Shown here: positions 16,561-25,525 of the stretch, piece after piece
Layout of the letters: each line of letters opens with the position of its first letter
Numbering within the stretch: the stretch's first letter is position 1
Assembly (NCBI RefSeq): GCF_019457905.1
Contig: NZ_JAHZSV010000017.1
Span: 39,441 to 103,440, forward strand
DNA: 64,000 bases
Reading direction: 5' to 3'
Origin: Flagellimonas abyssi
GTDB lineage: Bacteria > Bacteroidota > Bacteroidia > Flavobacteriales > Flavobacteriaceae
Made by a program: the position numbers and the translations under genes
The notes under the pieces: generated by a model
What the model was told of the DNA's origin: nothing
Seen by the model: only the letters and a program-made list of their open reading frames with translations
The model's database searches: none

Positions 16561-18333
16561 TTGAAACATTTATTTTTTTTAGCGGCCGTATTCCTTTTTA
16601 TATCCTGTGAGTCCGAAACACAAGGAGAAAAATCCTCGTACCAAACACATTACGAAGCTTCGGGTGGCTTAGAAACTGCAACATACAGGCAAACCATTGA
16701 TTATTACATGGGCCTTGCACGCGAATTTCCGCAGATAAACATACACACCACAGGAAAAACAGATAGTGGAATCCCGCTGCATACCGTAACCTTTAATCCG
16801 GATGGGGATTTTAATTATGAAAATATCCGCAAGGAAAAATCCATTATCTTAATAAACAATGGCATACACCCCGGTGAAAGCGATGGCATTGATGCAACAA
16901 TGATGCTATACCGTGATCTGGCGACGGGCAAACTAAAAATGCCAGAGAACACCGTACTGGTAACCATACCCATATATAACGTCGGCGGTGCGCTGAACAG
17001 AAATTCCACAACCAGGGCAAACCAAAACGGCCCCTTGGAGTATGGTTTCAGGGGCAATGCACGTAACTACGACCTTAACAGGGATTTCATTAAAATGGAT
17101 ACCGAAAATGCCCGGACCTTCGCCCAAATATTCCATATGGTAAAACCAGATGTCTTTATAGACAACCATGTGAGCAATGGAGCCGATTATCAGTATACTT
17201 TGACCCACCTTTTCACCCAGCACAACAAGCTAGGTGGTGAAATGGGGGAATATCTTCACGGAACCCTAATGCCAAATCTTGAAAATTCTTTGGCCGAAAA
17301 AGAATGGGACATTACGCCTTATGTAAATGTTTTCAATGTGCCGCCCGAGATGGGCTTCAGTCAATTTATGGATCATCCAAGATATTCCACAGGCTATACC
17401 ACCCTTTGGAGCACCTTGGGACTGATGGTGGAAACCCATATGCTGAAACCCTATAAACAGCGAGTTGAGGGAACCTATGCCCTAATGCAGAGTTTGATAG
17501 AGGTAGTAGAGAAAGAGCACGACAAAATTAAAACATTACGAAAAGAGACCTTGGAAAAGAATCTCGAACTTTCCGAGTATTATTTCAACTGGCAAGTGGA
17601 CACCACAAAAACGAGCACCCTTGACTTTAAGGGATTTGAGGTGGAACAACTTACCAGTGAAGTAACCGGACTTCCGCGATTGAAATACAACAGGGACAAA
17701 CCGTTTACCAAAGAGACCACCTATCAAGATTATTTTTATCCGGTGGATACGGTTACCGTTCCTGCCGCCTATATTGTCAAGAAAAGCTGGAAACGAGTGA
17801 TAGAGCGATTGGATGCCAATAAAATTCAATATACGGCCATCAAAAAAGACACCACACTTTTGGTGGAAGGGTACACCATTGAGGATTACGATACACGAAA
17901 TGCCCCATACGAAGGACACTATCTCCATTCGAATACCAAAGTCACAAAACACACTAAAAAAGTCCATTTTAGAGAAGGTGACCTATTGATACCTACCCGT
18001 CAGCCAGGAATTAGATACCTTATGGAAACATTGGAGCCACAAGGCGCCGATTCATTCTTTAATTGGAACTTTTTTGATACCGTTTTACAACGCAAGGAAG
18101 GTTTTTCCCCATACGTTTTTGAGGATGTGGCCATTAAAATGCTTCAACAGGATTCTTTGCTGCTACAGGAATTCGAGACAAAAAAAGAAGCCGAGCTCAA
18201 CTTTGCCAATAACTGGTATGCACAGCTCAATTGGATTTTTGAACGCTCCGAACATTTTGAGGAAGCGTACATGACATACCCGATATACCGAGTTGCCAAA
18301 GGAAGCGAAGCAGCAGGTCTGCTCCCTAATTAA
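16561..18333 (+). CDS. M14-family zinc carboxypeptidase-like lipoprotein
   Basis: A 590-residue protein starting at TTG 16561, with a lipoprotein signal (lipobox FISC). The M14 zinc site is visible: NNGIHPGESDG (H-x-x-E) and DNHVSNGADYQ (third zinc ligand), and NYDLNRDF carries the substrate-binding Asn-Arg pair. GLMVETHML likely holds the general-base Glu. The C-terminal 250 residues are a separate domain. It probably trims peptides in the periplasm or at the outer membrane. It ends 8 bases inside the opposite-strand Nudix gene (convergent overlap). Confidence 0.88.
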   Translation: MKHLFFLAAVFLFISCESETQGEKSSYQTHYEASGGLETATYRQTIDYYMGLAREFPQINIHTTGKTDSGIPLHTVTFNPDGDFNYENIRKEKSIILINNGIHPGESDGIDATMMLYRDLATGKLKMPENTVLVTIPIYNVGGALNRNSTTRANQNGPLEYGFRGNARNYDLNRDFIKMDTENARTFAQIFHMVKPDVFIDNHVSNGADYQYTLTHLFTQHNKLGGEMGEYLHGTLMPNLENSLAEKEWDITPYVNVFNVPPEMGFSQFMDHPRYSTGYTTLWSTLGLMVETHMLKPYKQRVEGTYALMQSLIEVVEKEHDKIKTLRKETLEKNLELSEYYFNWQVDTTKTSTLDFKGFEVEQLTSEVTGLPRLKYNRDKPFTKETTYQDYFYPVDTVTVPAAYIVKKSWKRVIERLDANKIQYTAIKKDTTLLVEGYTIEDYDTRNAPYEGHYLHSNTKVTKHTKKVHFREGDLLIPTRQPGIRYLMETLEPQGADSFFNWNFFDTVLQRKEGFSPYVFEDVAIKMLQQDSLLLQEFETKKEAELNFANNWYAQLNWIFERSEHFEEAYMTYPIYRVAKGSEAAGLLPN

Positions 18334-18925
18334 AAGGCCAATCCTCGAACAATATCTTTATATTATGATAAGAGTTTTTTAAGGCCTTTTTGGTCTTTCG
18401 CGAACCTTTCCACTTTACCTTTTTGATACCTTCTGACTTTTCGGCCACTAACTTTCCGGTATAATCAGTGGACATAATAAACCAGTGCGTCTGTTTTAGT
18501 CGGTACTCCCCGTTCCGTTTAAAAATATGGTAAGTAGTATGAAGGAACCTGTCAATTTCCAGATTCTTGACACCTGTTTCCTCTTCAACTTCACGAATTG
18601 CGGCATTTTCAATGGATTCGCCCTTATCTACCTTGCCCTTGGGCAGGTCCCATTTTCCGTTCCTGTAGATAAAAAGGACCTTCCCCTTTCTATTGATCAC
18701 AAATCCTCCGCCAGCGACTACCACCGGAATTTTGTGCATAAAAAGTTTTAGGATCTTCTTCTCATCAGGATGATAGAGGTATGCCTTTTTTACTTTCTTT
18801 TTGGACAAAAGTTTTATGGCCTCAACAATGGAATCACCATCCAAAGAAAACAAATTACCATTGGAATCCTGGGGGCGCTCGTTTGTTAAAATCAGTGGAG
18901 CCTCATTAACAAAAACTTCATACAT
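18326..18925 (-). CDS. Nudix hydrolase
   Basis: A 199-residue protein with a complete Nudix box (GKVDKGESIENAAIREVEEE then TG) in about residues 105-130, so it should hydrolyse a nucleoside-diphosphate-linked substrate using Mg2+. The N-terminal 65 residues before the Nudix fold are not diagnostic. Its start codon lies only 7 bases from the divergent pyrE start, so each promoter must lie inside the neighbouring gene. It is often paired with pyrE in this family. Confidence 0.93.
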   Translation of the reverse strand: MYEVFVNEAPLILTNERPQDSNGNLFSLDGDSIVEAIKLLSKKKVKKAYLYHPDEKKILKLFMHKIPVVVAGGGFVINRKGKVLFIYRNGKWDLPKGKVDKGESIENAAIREVEEETGVKNLEIDRFLHTTYHIFKRNGEYRLKQTHWFIMSTDYTGKLVAEKSEGIKKVKWKGSRKTKKALKNSYHNIKILFEDWPFN

Positions 18926-18932
18926 TTGCGCA

Positions 18933-19574
18933 ATGGTTTTAGATAAACAAATCGCAAAAAAAACAGCTGAGCTGTTATTACAAATTAATGCAATTAAGTT
19001 GGAACCTGAAAATCCTTTTACATGGGCTTCGGGTTGGAAATCTCCTATTTATTGCGACAACAGGATTATGTTGTCCTATCCGCAGGTTCGGAATTTTGTT
19101 CGGGAAGAAATTGCCAAGCAAGTAGAGAACCTTTACGGCAAGCCAGATGTGATCGCCGGAGTGGCCACGGGGGCTATTGGAATAGGTATTTTGGTAGCAG
19201 AAGCACTGGGACTGCCCTTTGTTTACATAAGGCCAAAACCCAAAGAACATGGCAGACAAAATCAAATCGAAGGATATTTTGAAGCCGGACAGAGCGTTGT
19301 TGTGATAGAGGATTTGATAAGCACCGGCAATAGCAGCCTTAATGCCGTGCAAGCTCTCAAGGAACAAAATGCCGATATAAAAGGAATGATCGCCATCTTC
19401 ACGTATGGTTTTCCCGTATCCACCGAAAACTTCGAAAAAGAAGGTATTGAACTCCATACCCTATCGGATTACGAGCACTTGATCGAACAGGCCTCTGAAA
19501 CCAATTACATCAAAGAATCACAATTAAAGACACTTCTTGAGTGGAGATCCAATCCACAAGAATGGAAACAATAA
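18933..19574 (+). CDS. pyrE: Orotate phosphoribosyltransferase
   Basis: Converts orotate and PRPP to OMP in pyrimidine synthesis. The 213-residue start at 18933 (MVLDKQIAKKTAELL) is chosen because an earlier in-frame ATG (18801) would add 44 residues that are antisense to the Nudix gene. Motifs: FTWASGWKSPIYCDNR, ATGAIGIGILVAEAL, YIRPKPKEHG and the PRPP-binding VVVIEDLISTGNSS. The SRPBCC gene follows after 6 bases. Confidence 0.95.
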   Translation: MVLDKQIAKKTAELLLQINAIKLEPENPFTWASGWKSPIYCDNRIMLSYPQVRNFVREEIAKQVENLYGKPDVIAGVATGAIGIGILVAEALGLPFVYIRPKPKEHGRQNQIEGYFEAGQSVVVIEDLISTGNSSLNAVQALKEQNADIKGMIAIFTYGFPVSTENFEKEGIELHTLSDYEHLIEQASETNYIKESQLKTLLEWRSNPQEWKQ

Positions 19575-19580
19575 TTTACT

Positions 19581-19979
19581 ATGCACATTGAAGCCTCAAA
19601 AAAGAAAGTAGCCAAAAGCGACAAAGAAGTATTTGAGTTCTTGACAGATATCAAAAACTTTGAAACTTTAATGCCCGAGAATATAGACAAGTTTGAAGTG
19701 TTGGACGAGAACACTTTCAAATTCGCCCTAAAAGGTATGCCCGAAATTGTACTTAGGCTAAAAGAACAAAACCCGTATAATAAGGTGGTCTTGGGCGCAG
19801 CAAGTGACAAACTACCTTTTACCCTTACCGCCGACATTGCATCGCTCGGAGACAACGAAAGTGAAGTAGCACTTAGTTTCGAGGGACAGTTCAATGCCAT
19901 GATGGCCATGATGATCAAAGCACCCATCACCAACTTTATGGGTACATTGTCCAACAACATGGACAAAATAGGTCAGTAG
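19581..19979 (+). CDS. SRPBCC/START-fold protein
   Basis: A 132-residue protein in which a START/SRPBCC fold can be recognised from the start (VAKSDKEVFEFLTDIKNFETLMP) and the C-terminal long helix (MMAMMIKAPITNFMGTLSNN). Such folds hold hydrophobic ligands in a cavity; no ligand can be inferred. It is 6 bases after pyrE and its end overlaps the convergent birA gene by 7 bases. The pyrE-SRPBCC pair is common in Flavobacteriaceae. Confidence 0.8.
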   Translation: MHIEASKKKVAKSDKEVFEFLTDIKNFETLMPENIDKFEVLDENTFKFALKGMPEIVLRLKEQNPYNKVVLGAASDKLPFTLTADIASLGDNESEVALSFEGQFNAMMAMMIKAPITNFMGTLSNNMDKIGQ

Positions 19980-20716
19980 AGCAAGGTCACCTCTTTTAAA
20001 TCGAATTCTTTGAGAACCTGGTCTTCCAGTTCAATAATCAGTTTACCAGTTGGTGAAACCATTCGGATAAAACCCATGAACCTATTTCCATGGGGGTCGC
20101 TAAATGTAGAAGGCTTATCCTTCCTAAAAAGTAACTTCTCATAAGAAGGCAATAACTGTTTCACGCTTTTGGATTCAATCCTTTCCATATGATGTTGAAG
20201 TCTGTGAAGCACCCCATATAAAAGTTCGTCCAAATCAAAATTGCGGCCCACAATCTGCTTTAATGAAGAAGCCTTCTCGAAATTCGTAAAATCAGTTTGG
20301 TTCACATTCAAACCAATTCCTATAATGGATTGACCCACATACTCTCCCCTAAGTACATTTTCTATTAAAATGCCACAAATTTTCTTGGAACCTGACATAA
20401 TGTCGTTGGGCCATTTTACCGTCACATCGGGAATGGAAAGCTCCGTCAACGTGTCCAAAACAGCCAAGGAAACGGCAATATTCAACACAAATTGATGCTT
20501 GACGCTCAGTGCATCAAACCTCCTCAACACACTAAATGTAAGGTTCTTACCTCCCTCTGACTGCCAGACCGTTCCCATTTGCCCCCTTCCTTTAAGTTGT
20601 CGCTCGGTAACAACAACTGTATAATCCATAGGATTCTCGGAACGCAACAAATCCTTTAAATATTGATTTGTGGAGTCCGTGGCATCAAGTTTGAGTATTT
20701 GAAAATGTTTTCCCAA
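19973..20716 (-). CDS. birA: Biotin--[acetyl-CoA-carboxylase] ligase
   Basis: Attaches biotin to the carboxyl-carrier protein. The 247-residue protein has DATDSTNQYLKDLL, the biotinyl-AMP loop KGRGQMGTVW, KWPNDIMSGSKKICGILIE and GIGLNVNQ. There is no N-terminal helix-turn-helix, so it is the enzyme-only type and does not act as a repressor. It is divergent from rsfS, with 82 bases between the starts. Confidence 0.95.
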   Translation of the reverse strand: MGKHFQILKLDATDSTNQYLKDLLRSENPMDYTVVVTERQLKGRGQMGTVWQSEGGKNLTFSVLRRFDALSVKHQFVLNIAVSLAVLDTLTELSIPDVTVKWPNDIMSGSKKICGILIENVLRGEYVGQSIIGIGLNVNQTDFTNFEKASSLKQIVGRNFDLDELLYGVLHRLQHHMERIESKSVKQLLPSYEKLLFRKDKPSTFSDPHGNRFMGFIRMVSPTGKLIIELEDQVLKEFDLKEVTLLY

Positions 20717-20771
20717 TATGACAAGCCTTTACGATTTGTTAAAAACTAGGGCTAAGAAAACAAAAAAAACA

Positions 20772-20779
20772 TAACTTTG
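20772..20779 (+). promoter_or_regulatory. Putative -7 box for rsfS-ftsH
   Basis: TAACTTTG matches the Bacteroidota TAnnTTTG -7 consensus and ends 19 bases before the rsfS start. No convincing -33 TTG at the usual spacing was found, so this is a pattern match only. Confidence 0.5.
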
Positions 20780-20798
20780 TAAAAACTAAACTTTTTGA

Positions 20799-21176
20799 AT
20801 GCAGAAAAAGAAAGCTAGCGCAGATGAATTGATTGCCTTGATCCTGGAAGGAATAGAAGACGTTAAAGGAGTTGACATAAATCTACTGGACCTTAGGGAA
20901 ATCGAAAATACAGTTTGCGACTACTTCATCATCTGTAACGGTACTTCCAACACGCATGTTAACGCAATAGTATCCTCCGTCCAAAAAAAGGTGAGCAAGG
21001 CCATACAAGACAAGCCATGGCATGTCGAGGGCTCCGAGAACGCCGAATGGGTGCTGATGGATTATGTAAACGTTGTGGTACATGTATTTCAAAAACACAT
21101 TAGGGAATTTTACGATATTGAGGGACTTTGGGGAGATGCCAAGGTCACTATGGTGGAAAGCAGTTACAATTCTTAA
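20799..21176 (+). CDS. rsfS: Ribosome silencing factor RsfS
   Basis: A 125-residue RsfS/Iojap-family protein that binds ribosomal protein L14 and blocks subunit joining in stationary phase. Features are LDLREIENTVCDYFIICNGTS, KPWHVEGSENAEWVLMDY and VVVHVFQKHIREFYDIEGLWGDA. It is followed after 6 bases by ftsH, a conserved pairing in this phylum. Confidence 0.95.
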   Translation: MQKKKASADELIALILEGIEDVKGVDINLLDLREIENTVCDYFIICNGTSNTHVNAIVSSVQKKVSKAIQDKPWHVEGSENAEWVLMDYVNVVVHVFQKHIREFYDIEGLWGDAKVTMVESSYNS

Positions 21177-21182
21177 GAAAAA

Positions 21183-23132
21183 ATGGCAAAAGAAAACAAC
21201 CCGAATAATGCTCCCAAAAAACCACGATTTAGCTCGTGGTGGATATATGGTGTGGTCATCGCATTGATTATTGGCTTCCAATTTTTTGGTGGAAGCAGTT
21301 TTTCAAGCACCGAAAAAACCACAACTTCTGAATTACAGGAATTCTTACGTAATGGTGACATCTCCAAGATCGTCATAATTACGAACACACGTCAGGCAAA
21401 GGTTTATCTAACCGAAGAGGCCCTGAAAAAAGACGTACACAAAGGAGTGGCCGAAAAGCCCCTTCTTCCATCAAGCGGTCTGGTTCCTCAATATGTTTTG
21501 GATTACGGAGATTTACAGATTTTCCAGAATGAAATCACCGAAATAAAGAAAGAGAACAACCTAGACACCATTGTCGAGTTTGACACAGAGTCCAATGTTC
21601 TTGGGGAAATATTCCTAACCCTATTGCCATTTGCCTTGATAATAGGTATCTGGATCTACCTAATGCGCAGAATGTCAGGTGGTGCCGGTGGAGGTGCTGG
21701 AGGTCAGATTTTCAACATAGGAAAATCCAAAGCCAAATTGTTCGACGAAAAAACAGACACCCGCACTTCTTTTAAAGATGTTGCAGGATTGGAGGGAGCC
21801 AAAGAAGAAGTTCAAGAAATTGTAGAATTCCTTAAGAATCCCGACAAATACACCTCTCTTGGGGGAAAAATACCTAAAGGAGCCCTTTTGGTGGGCCCTC
21901 CAGGAACCGGTAAAACCCTATTGGCAAAAGCCGTGGCAGGTGAGGCAAAAGTGCCCTTCTTCTCCTTATCAGGTTCGGATTTTGTTGAAATGTTCGTAGG
22001 TGTGGGAGCTTCCAGGGTTCGTGATTTGTTCAAACAAGCGAAGGACAAATCCCCAGCCATCATATTTATTGATGAAATCGATGCCATCGGACGTGCAAGG
22101 GGCAAGAACAACTTTACAGGTTCCAATGACGAACGTGAAAATACATTGAACCAGCTATTGACAGAAATGGACGGTTTTGGCACCAATACCAACGTAATTG
22201 TTCTGGCCGCCACCAACCGTGCTGACGTACTGGACAAAGCATTGATGCGTGCAGGCCGTTTTGACCGTCAAATTTATGTTGACCTTCCTGATCTCAACGA
22301 AAGAAAAGAAATATTTGAAGTACACCTTCGTCCGATAAAAACAGCAGAAACTTTGGACTTGGATTTCTTGGCCAAACAGACACCAGGTTTCTCCGGTGCC
22401 GACATTGCCAACGTCTGTAACGAAGCTGCTCTTATTGCCGCCAGAAAAGAGAAAAAAGCAGTAAACAAGCAAGATTTCTTGGATGCAGTCGATAGAATTG
22501 TTGGTGGATTGGAGAAGAAGAACAAAATCATCACTCCGGACGAAAAGAAGACCATCGCGTTCCACGAAGCTGGTCACGCGACCGTAAGCTGGATGCTGGA
22601 GCATGCGGCACCTTTAGTGAAAGTCACCATCGTTCCAAGAGGACAATCCTTGGGAGCAGCTTGGTATTTACCCGAAGAACGCTTGATTGTTCGTCCTGAG
22701 CAAATGTTGGACGAAATGTGCGCCACCATGGGAGGTAGAGCCGCTGAGAAAGTCATGTTCGATAGAATTTCTACCGGCGCCTTGAGCGATTTGGAAAAAG
22801 TAACCAAACAGGCTCGTGCCATGGTCACTATTTACGGACTTAACGACCAATTGGGGAACATTACCTATTATGATTCATCAGGACAGAACGAGTATGGGTT
22901 TACCAAGCCATACAGCGAGCAGACGGCACAAAAAATTGATCAGGAAATATCCAAAATGATAGAAGAGCAATATCAGCGCGCCATTAAATTGTTGGCAGAC
23001 AACAAAGACAAGCTGACAGAACTTGCCGAAAGACTTTTGGACAAAGAAGTTATCTTTAAGGACGATTTGGAAAAGATTTTTGGCCGAAGACCTTTTGAAA
23101 AGGAAGAGGAAAAACTGGAGCCCACAGAATAA
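21183..23132 (+). CDS. ftsH: ATP-dependent zinc metalloprotease FtsH
   Basis: Membrane-bound AAA+ protease for quality control and LpxC/sigma turnover in studied bacteria. The 649-residue protein has two membrane helices flanking a periplasmic region (residues of about 20-40 and 140-160), Walker A GPPGTGKT, Walker B IFIDEIDA, the pore loop FVEMFVGVGASRVRDLF, the second region of homology (RADVLDKALMRAGRFDRQ) and the zinc site HEAGH with a downstream Asp. Its 3' end is acidic, without a further domain. It starts a run of membrane-related genes. Confidence 0.98.
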   Translation: MAKENNPNNAPKKPRFSSWWIYGVVIALIIGFQFFGGSSFSSTEKTTTSELQEFLRNGDISKIVIITNTRQAKVYLTEEALKKDVHKGVAEKPLLPSSGLVPQYVLDYGDLQIFQNEITEIKKENNLDTIVEFDTESNVLGEIFLTLLPFALIIGIWIYLMRRMSGGAGGGAGGQIFNIGKSKAKLFDEKTDTRTSFKDVAGLEGAKEEVQEIVEFLKNPDKYTSLGGKIPKGALLVGPPGTGKTLLAKAVAGEAKVPFFSLSGSDFVEMFVGVGASRVRDLFKQAKDKSPAIIFIDEIDAIGRARGKNNFTGSNDERENTLNQLLTEMDGFGTNTNVIVLAATNRADVLDKALMRAGRFDRQIYVDLPDLNERKEIFEVHLRPIKTAETLDLDFLAKQTPGFSGADIANVCNEAALIAARKEKKAVNKQDFLDAVDRIVGGLEKKNKIITPDEKKTIAFHEAGHATVSWMLEHAAPLVKVTIVPRGQSLGAAWYLPEERLIVRPEQMLDEMCATMGGRAAEKVMFDRISTGALSDLEKVTKQARAMVTIYGLNDQLGNITYYDSSGQNEYGFTKPYSEQTAQKIDQEISKMIEEQYQRAIKLLADNKDKLTELAERLLDKEVIFKDDLEKIFGRRPFEKEEEKLEPTE

Positions 23133-23197
23133 AATCATTCAAAAAATTCTAATCAAAAGAATTATATTGATTCAGTAGAAAAGAACACATGCCATAA

Positions 23198-23806
23198 ATG
23201 GGAGTTTTTAAAAAACTTTTCGGAGGAGGAAAAAAGGTTTCCAAGGAAACTGCGGAAACCCGTGGTGACCATATGCCCGATTTAAAAATTCCCGTGGATG
23301 AAAAATTCACCATCTACTTTAAGAAAAACGGTGGAAAGTTCATCTACTGTGAAGATTTTGCCGAGGTTTCCGATGCCCTTAAAAGCATTATTTCGGAAAA
23401 CGATTGGCAAAACCATCTTTTCTATTCTTTAGATCCCAGGCTGGAAACAAAGTTTGCCTCTGAGAAGCTACAGTTCACGGACAATCGCAAGGAAAGCAAC
23501 ATCTTCTTTACCACCTGCGAACATCTTGTGGCCCACAACGGCTCCATATTGGTCTGTTCCAATCAGATCAAGGAAAAGAAATTGGACGAACTGCCATCCA
23601 ATTTGGTGGTTTTTGCCACAACGAGTCAGTTAGTGGATTCCATAAGCGAAGCCCTTAAGATCATCAAGGAACGCTATCAAAAGAACATTCCCAACAATAT
23701 TACCACATTAAAACACTTTCAGCCCACAGCGGAAAACAAAGATGATTTCCTTTCTTACGGAAGTGCATCAAAAAATGTATATCTTTTGCTCCTAGAAGAT
23801 TTCTAA
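23198..23806 (+). CDS. LUD-domain protein (LutC-like)
   Basis: A 202-residue protein resembling the LUD/LutC fold: TTCEHLVAHNGSILVCSN and LPSNLVVFATTSQLVDSI correspond to the domain's central 'A-x-x-G-S-I' and 'V-V-x-x-x-Q-I-V' parts. The first 25 residues are basic and glycine-rich (FKKLFGGGKKVSK). LutC is a lactate-utilisation subunit, but no lutA or lutB is nearby. Instead this gene sits between ftsH (65 bases upstream) and cdsA (4 bases downstream), so its role here is unknown and probably not lactate oxidation. Confidence 0.78.
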   Translation: MGVFKKLFGGGKKVSKETAETRGDHMPDLKIPVDEKFTIYFKKNGGKFIYCEDFAEVSDALKSIISENDWQNHLFYSLDPRLETKFASEKLQFTDNRKESNIFFTTCEHLVAHNGSILVCSNQIKEKKLDELPSNLVVFATTSQLVDSISEALKIIKERYQKNIPNNITTLKHFQPTAENKDDFLSYGSASKNVYLLLLEDF

Positions 23807-23810
23807 GTAC

Positions 23811-24614
23811 ATGAGAGAAATTTTAAGACGCTCCATAACCGGGGTGATTTACGTGTTGCTTCTACTGGGTGCTGTTTTTCTAAGCTCGGATGCCTTCGAC
23901 TTTTTATTTATGACATTTGGGCTGGCATGCCTTTATGAATACAAGCGCATTGTAAACCTGAAGGGCTACCATATATTCATGGCCTATTTGGCACTTTGGT
24001 GGGTTTTTATATACCTTACCAATGACTCGACCACCATAAACCTTCTAATGCTCTGTACCATCACGGTGGACATTGCATTGCTCATGTTCCTGTTCTCTAA
24101 AAGGCCCAAAAAATTTAGCACGTTCCAAAAATTCATCATTGGTTTATTTTACATCGGTGGAGGCTGTATTTTTTTGACCATGATTCCATATAAGCATGAT
24201 GATTTTGCCCAATTTCTTATCATGGGCATCTTTATTTTGATATGGGTCAATGATACTTTTGCCTATTTAACAGGACGTACTTTCGGCCGAACTAAACTTT
24301 TTCCTTCAGTTTCTCCAAAAAAAACCATTGAAGGTTCTGTAGGAGGTCTTATTTTTGCATTGGTGGCCGCTTACTTTTTATCATGGTACGAAACAAGATT
24401 GTCGATTACCGAGTGGATGGCAATGGCCTGTTTAATAGTTGTAGCAGGGAGTTTGGGAGATTTATTGGAATCCAAGTTCAAACGAATGGCCGGGGTTAAG
24501 GACAGTGGCGCCATATTACCGGGACATGGTGGAATTTGGGATCGTTTGGATAGCCTAGTGTTCGCTGCGCCTTTTGCTTATTTGATTTTAAATATTTTCT
24601 CCTATGTTTCATAA
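23811..24614 (+). CDS. cdsA: Phosphatidate cytidylyltransferase
   Basis: Makes CDP-diacylglycerol from CTP and phosphatidate at the inner membrane. The 267-residue protein has about eight hydrophobic helices and the CdsA signature near its C-terminus (KDSGAILPGHGGIWDRLDSL) with the metal-binding Asp. It lies 4 bases after the LUD gene and overlaps psd by 11 bases. Confidence 0.95.
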   Translation: MREILRRSITGVIYVLLLLGAVFLSSDAFDFLFMTFGLACLYEYKRIVNLKGYHIFMAYLALWWVFIYLTNDSTTINLLMLCTITVDIALLMFLFSKRPKKFSTFQKFIIGLFYIGGGCIFLTMIPYKHDDFAQFLIMGIFILIWVNDTFAYLTGRTFGRTKLFPSVSPKKTIEGSVGGLIFALVAAYFLSWYETRLSITEWMAMACLIVVAGSLGDLLESKFKRMAGVKDSGAILPGHGGIWDRLDSLVFAAPFAYLILNIFSYVS

Positions 24615-25269
24615 AGAGGGTCAAAAAATTATCATCATCACTTTCTTTATCGTGGTTGCAGCCGTTCTGGCGGCACATTACTACGTTAATTTGGAGTGGG
24701 CCCGTTTTTCGCTTCAGGTTGCCGCATTGATTTTCCTCATTGCCATTCTCCAGTTTTTCAGAAATCCCAAAAGACGTGTCACCCGTAGTTTTGATGAAAT
24801 ATTGGCCCCCGTTGACGGGAAGGTAGTGGTCATTGAAGAAGTGGATGAACCTGAATATTTCAAGGAAAAAAGAAAACAGGTATCCATATTCATGTCCCCC
24901 ACCAATGTACACGTTACCCGATATCCCGCCAGTGGAACGGTAACGTACTCCAAATATCATCCCGGGAAATATTTGGTGGCCTGGCACCCAAAATCCAGTA
25001 CGGAGAACGAACGAACCACAGTTATACTCCACACCCCAAAATTTGGTGAAATAGGTTACCGACAAATTGCCGGTGCAATGGCCCGTAGAATTGTAAACTA
25101 CGCTGAGGAAGGTGAACAAGTAACCCAAGGCGAGGATGCGGGCTTCATAAAATTTGGTTCCCGTGTTGATTTACTGCTTCCTTTGGACTGCGATATTACC
25201 GTTAAGCTCAATCAAAAAGTAGTTGGAGCGCACACTTGTATTGCTTCCGTAAGACCGTTGGATGATTAA
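24604..25269 (+). CDS. psd: Phosphatidylserine decarboxylase
   Basis: Decarboxylates phosphatidylserine to phosphatidylethanolamine. This is the short 221-residue, Archaea/Bacteroidota-type enzyme. Two N-terminal membrane helices precede APVDGKVVVIEE, FMSPTNVHVTRYP and IKFGSRVDLLLP. The Gly-Ser in that last motif is the self-cleavage site that makes the pyruvoyl group. It overlaps cdsA by 11 bases and the acyl-CoA-binding protein gene by 8, so the three are translated as one coupled unit. Confidence 0.95.
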   Translation: MFHKEGQKIIIITFFIVVAAVLAAHYYVNLEWARFSLQVAALIFLIAILQFFRNPKRRVTRSFDEILAPVDGKVVVIEEVDEPEYFKEKRKQVSIFMSPTNVHVTRYPASGTVTYSKYHPGKYLVAWHPKSSTENERTTVILHTPKFGEIGYRQIAGAMARRIVNYAEEGEQVTQGEDAGFIKFGSRVDLLLPLDCDITVKLNQKVVGAHTCIASVRPLDD

Positions 25270-25525
25270 CAAGGACCTACATAAAAGATTCGAAGACGCC
25301 GTTAACTTTGTTAATGACTATACCGATCCCCTACCCGCAGACCTACTCTTAAAGCTCTACGCCTATTTTAAGATTGCCAACAAAAACTTTGACAATCCGG
25401 GAAGCAGGACACCCCTCATCAATGCCTTTAAAGCAAATGCCCTTTTCCAGGCCAAAAGAATAAGCAGGGAAGAGGCTATGGAGAAATACGTGGAATTAGT
25501 GGACAAAGAGCTAAAAACGCTCTAA
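25262..25525 (+). CDS. Acyl-CoA-binding protein (ACBP)
   Basis: An 87-residue single-domain ACBP. The four-helix signature is visible: FEDAVNFVNDYTDPLPADLL, LKLYAYFKIANKN (the Y-x-x-x-K ligand helix) and the last helix REEAMEKYVELVDKEL. It should bind and deliver medium to long acyl-CoA in the cytoplasm, consistent with its place after cdsA and psd. It ends 4 bases inside the convergent hydroxylase gene. Confidence 0.9.
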   Translation: MINKDLHKRFEDAVNFVNDYTDPLPADLLLKLYAYFKIANKNFDNPGSRTPLINAFKANALFQAKRISREEAMEKYVELVDKELKTL

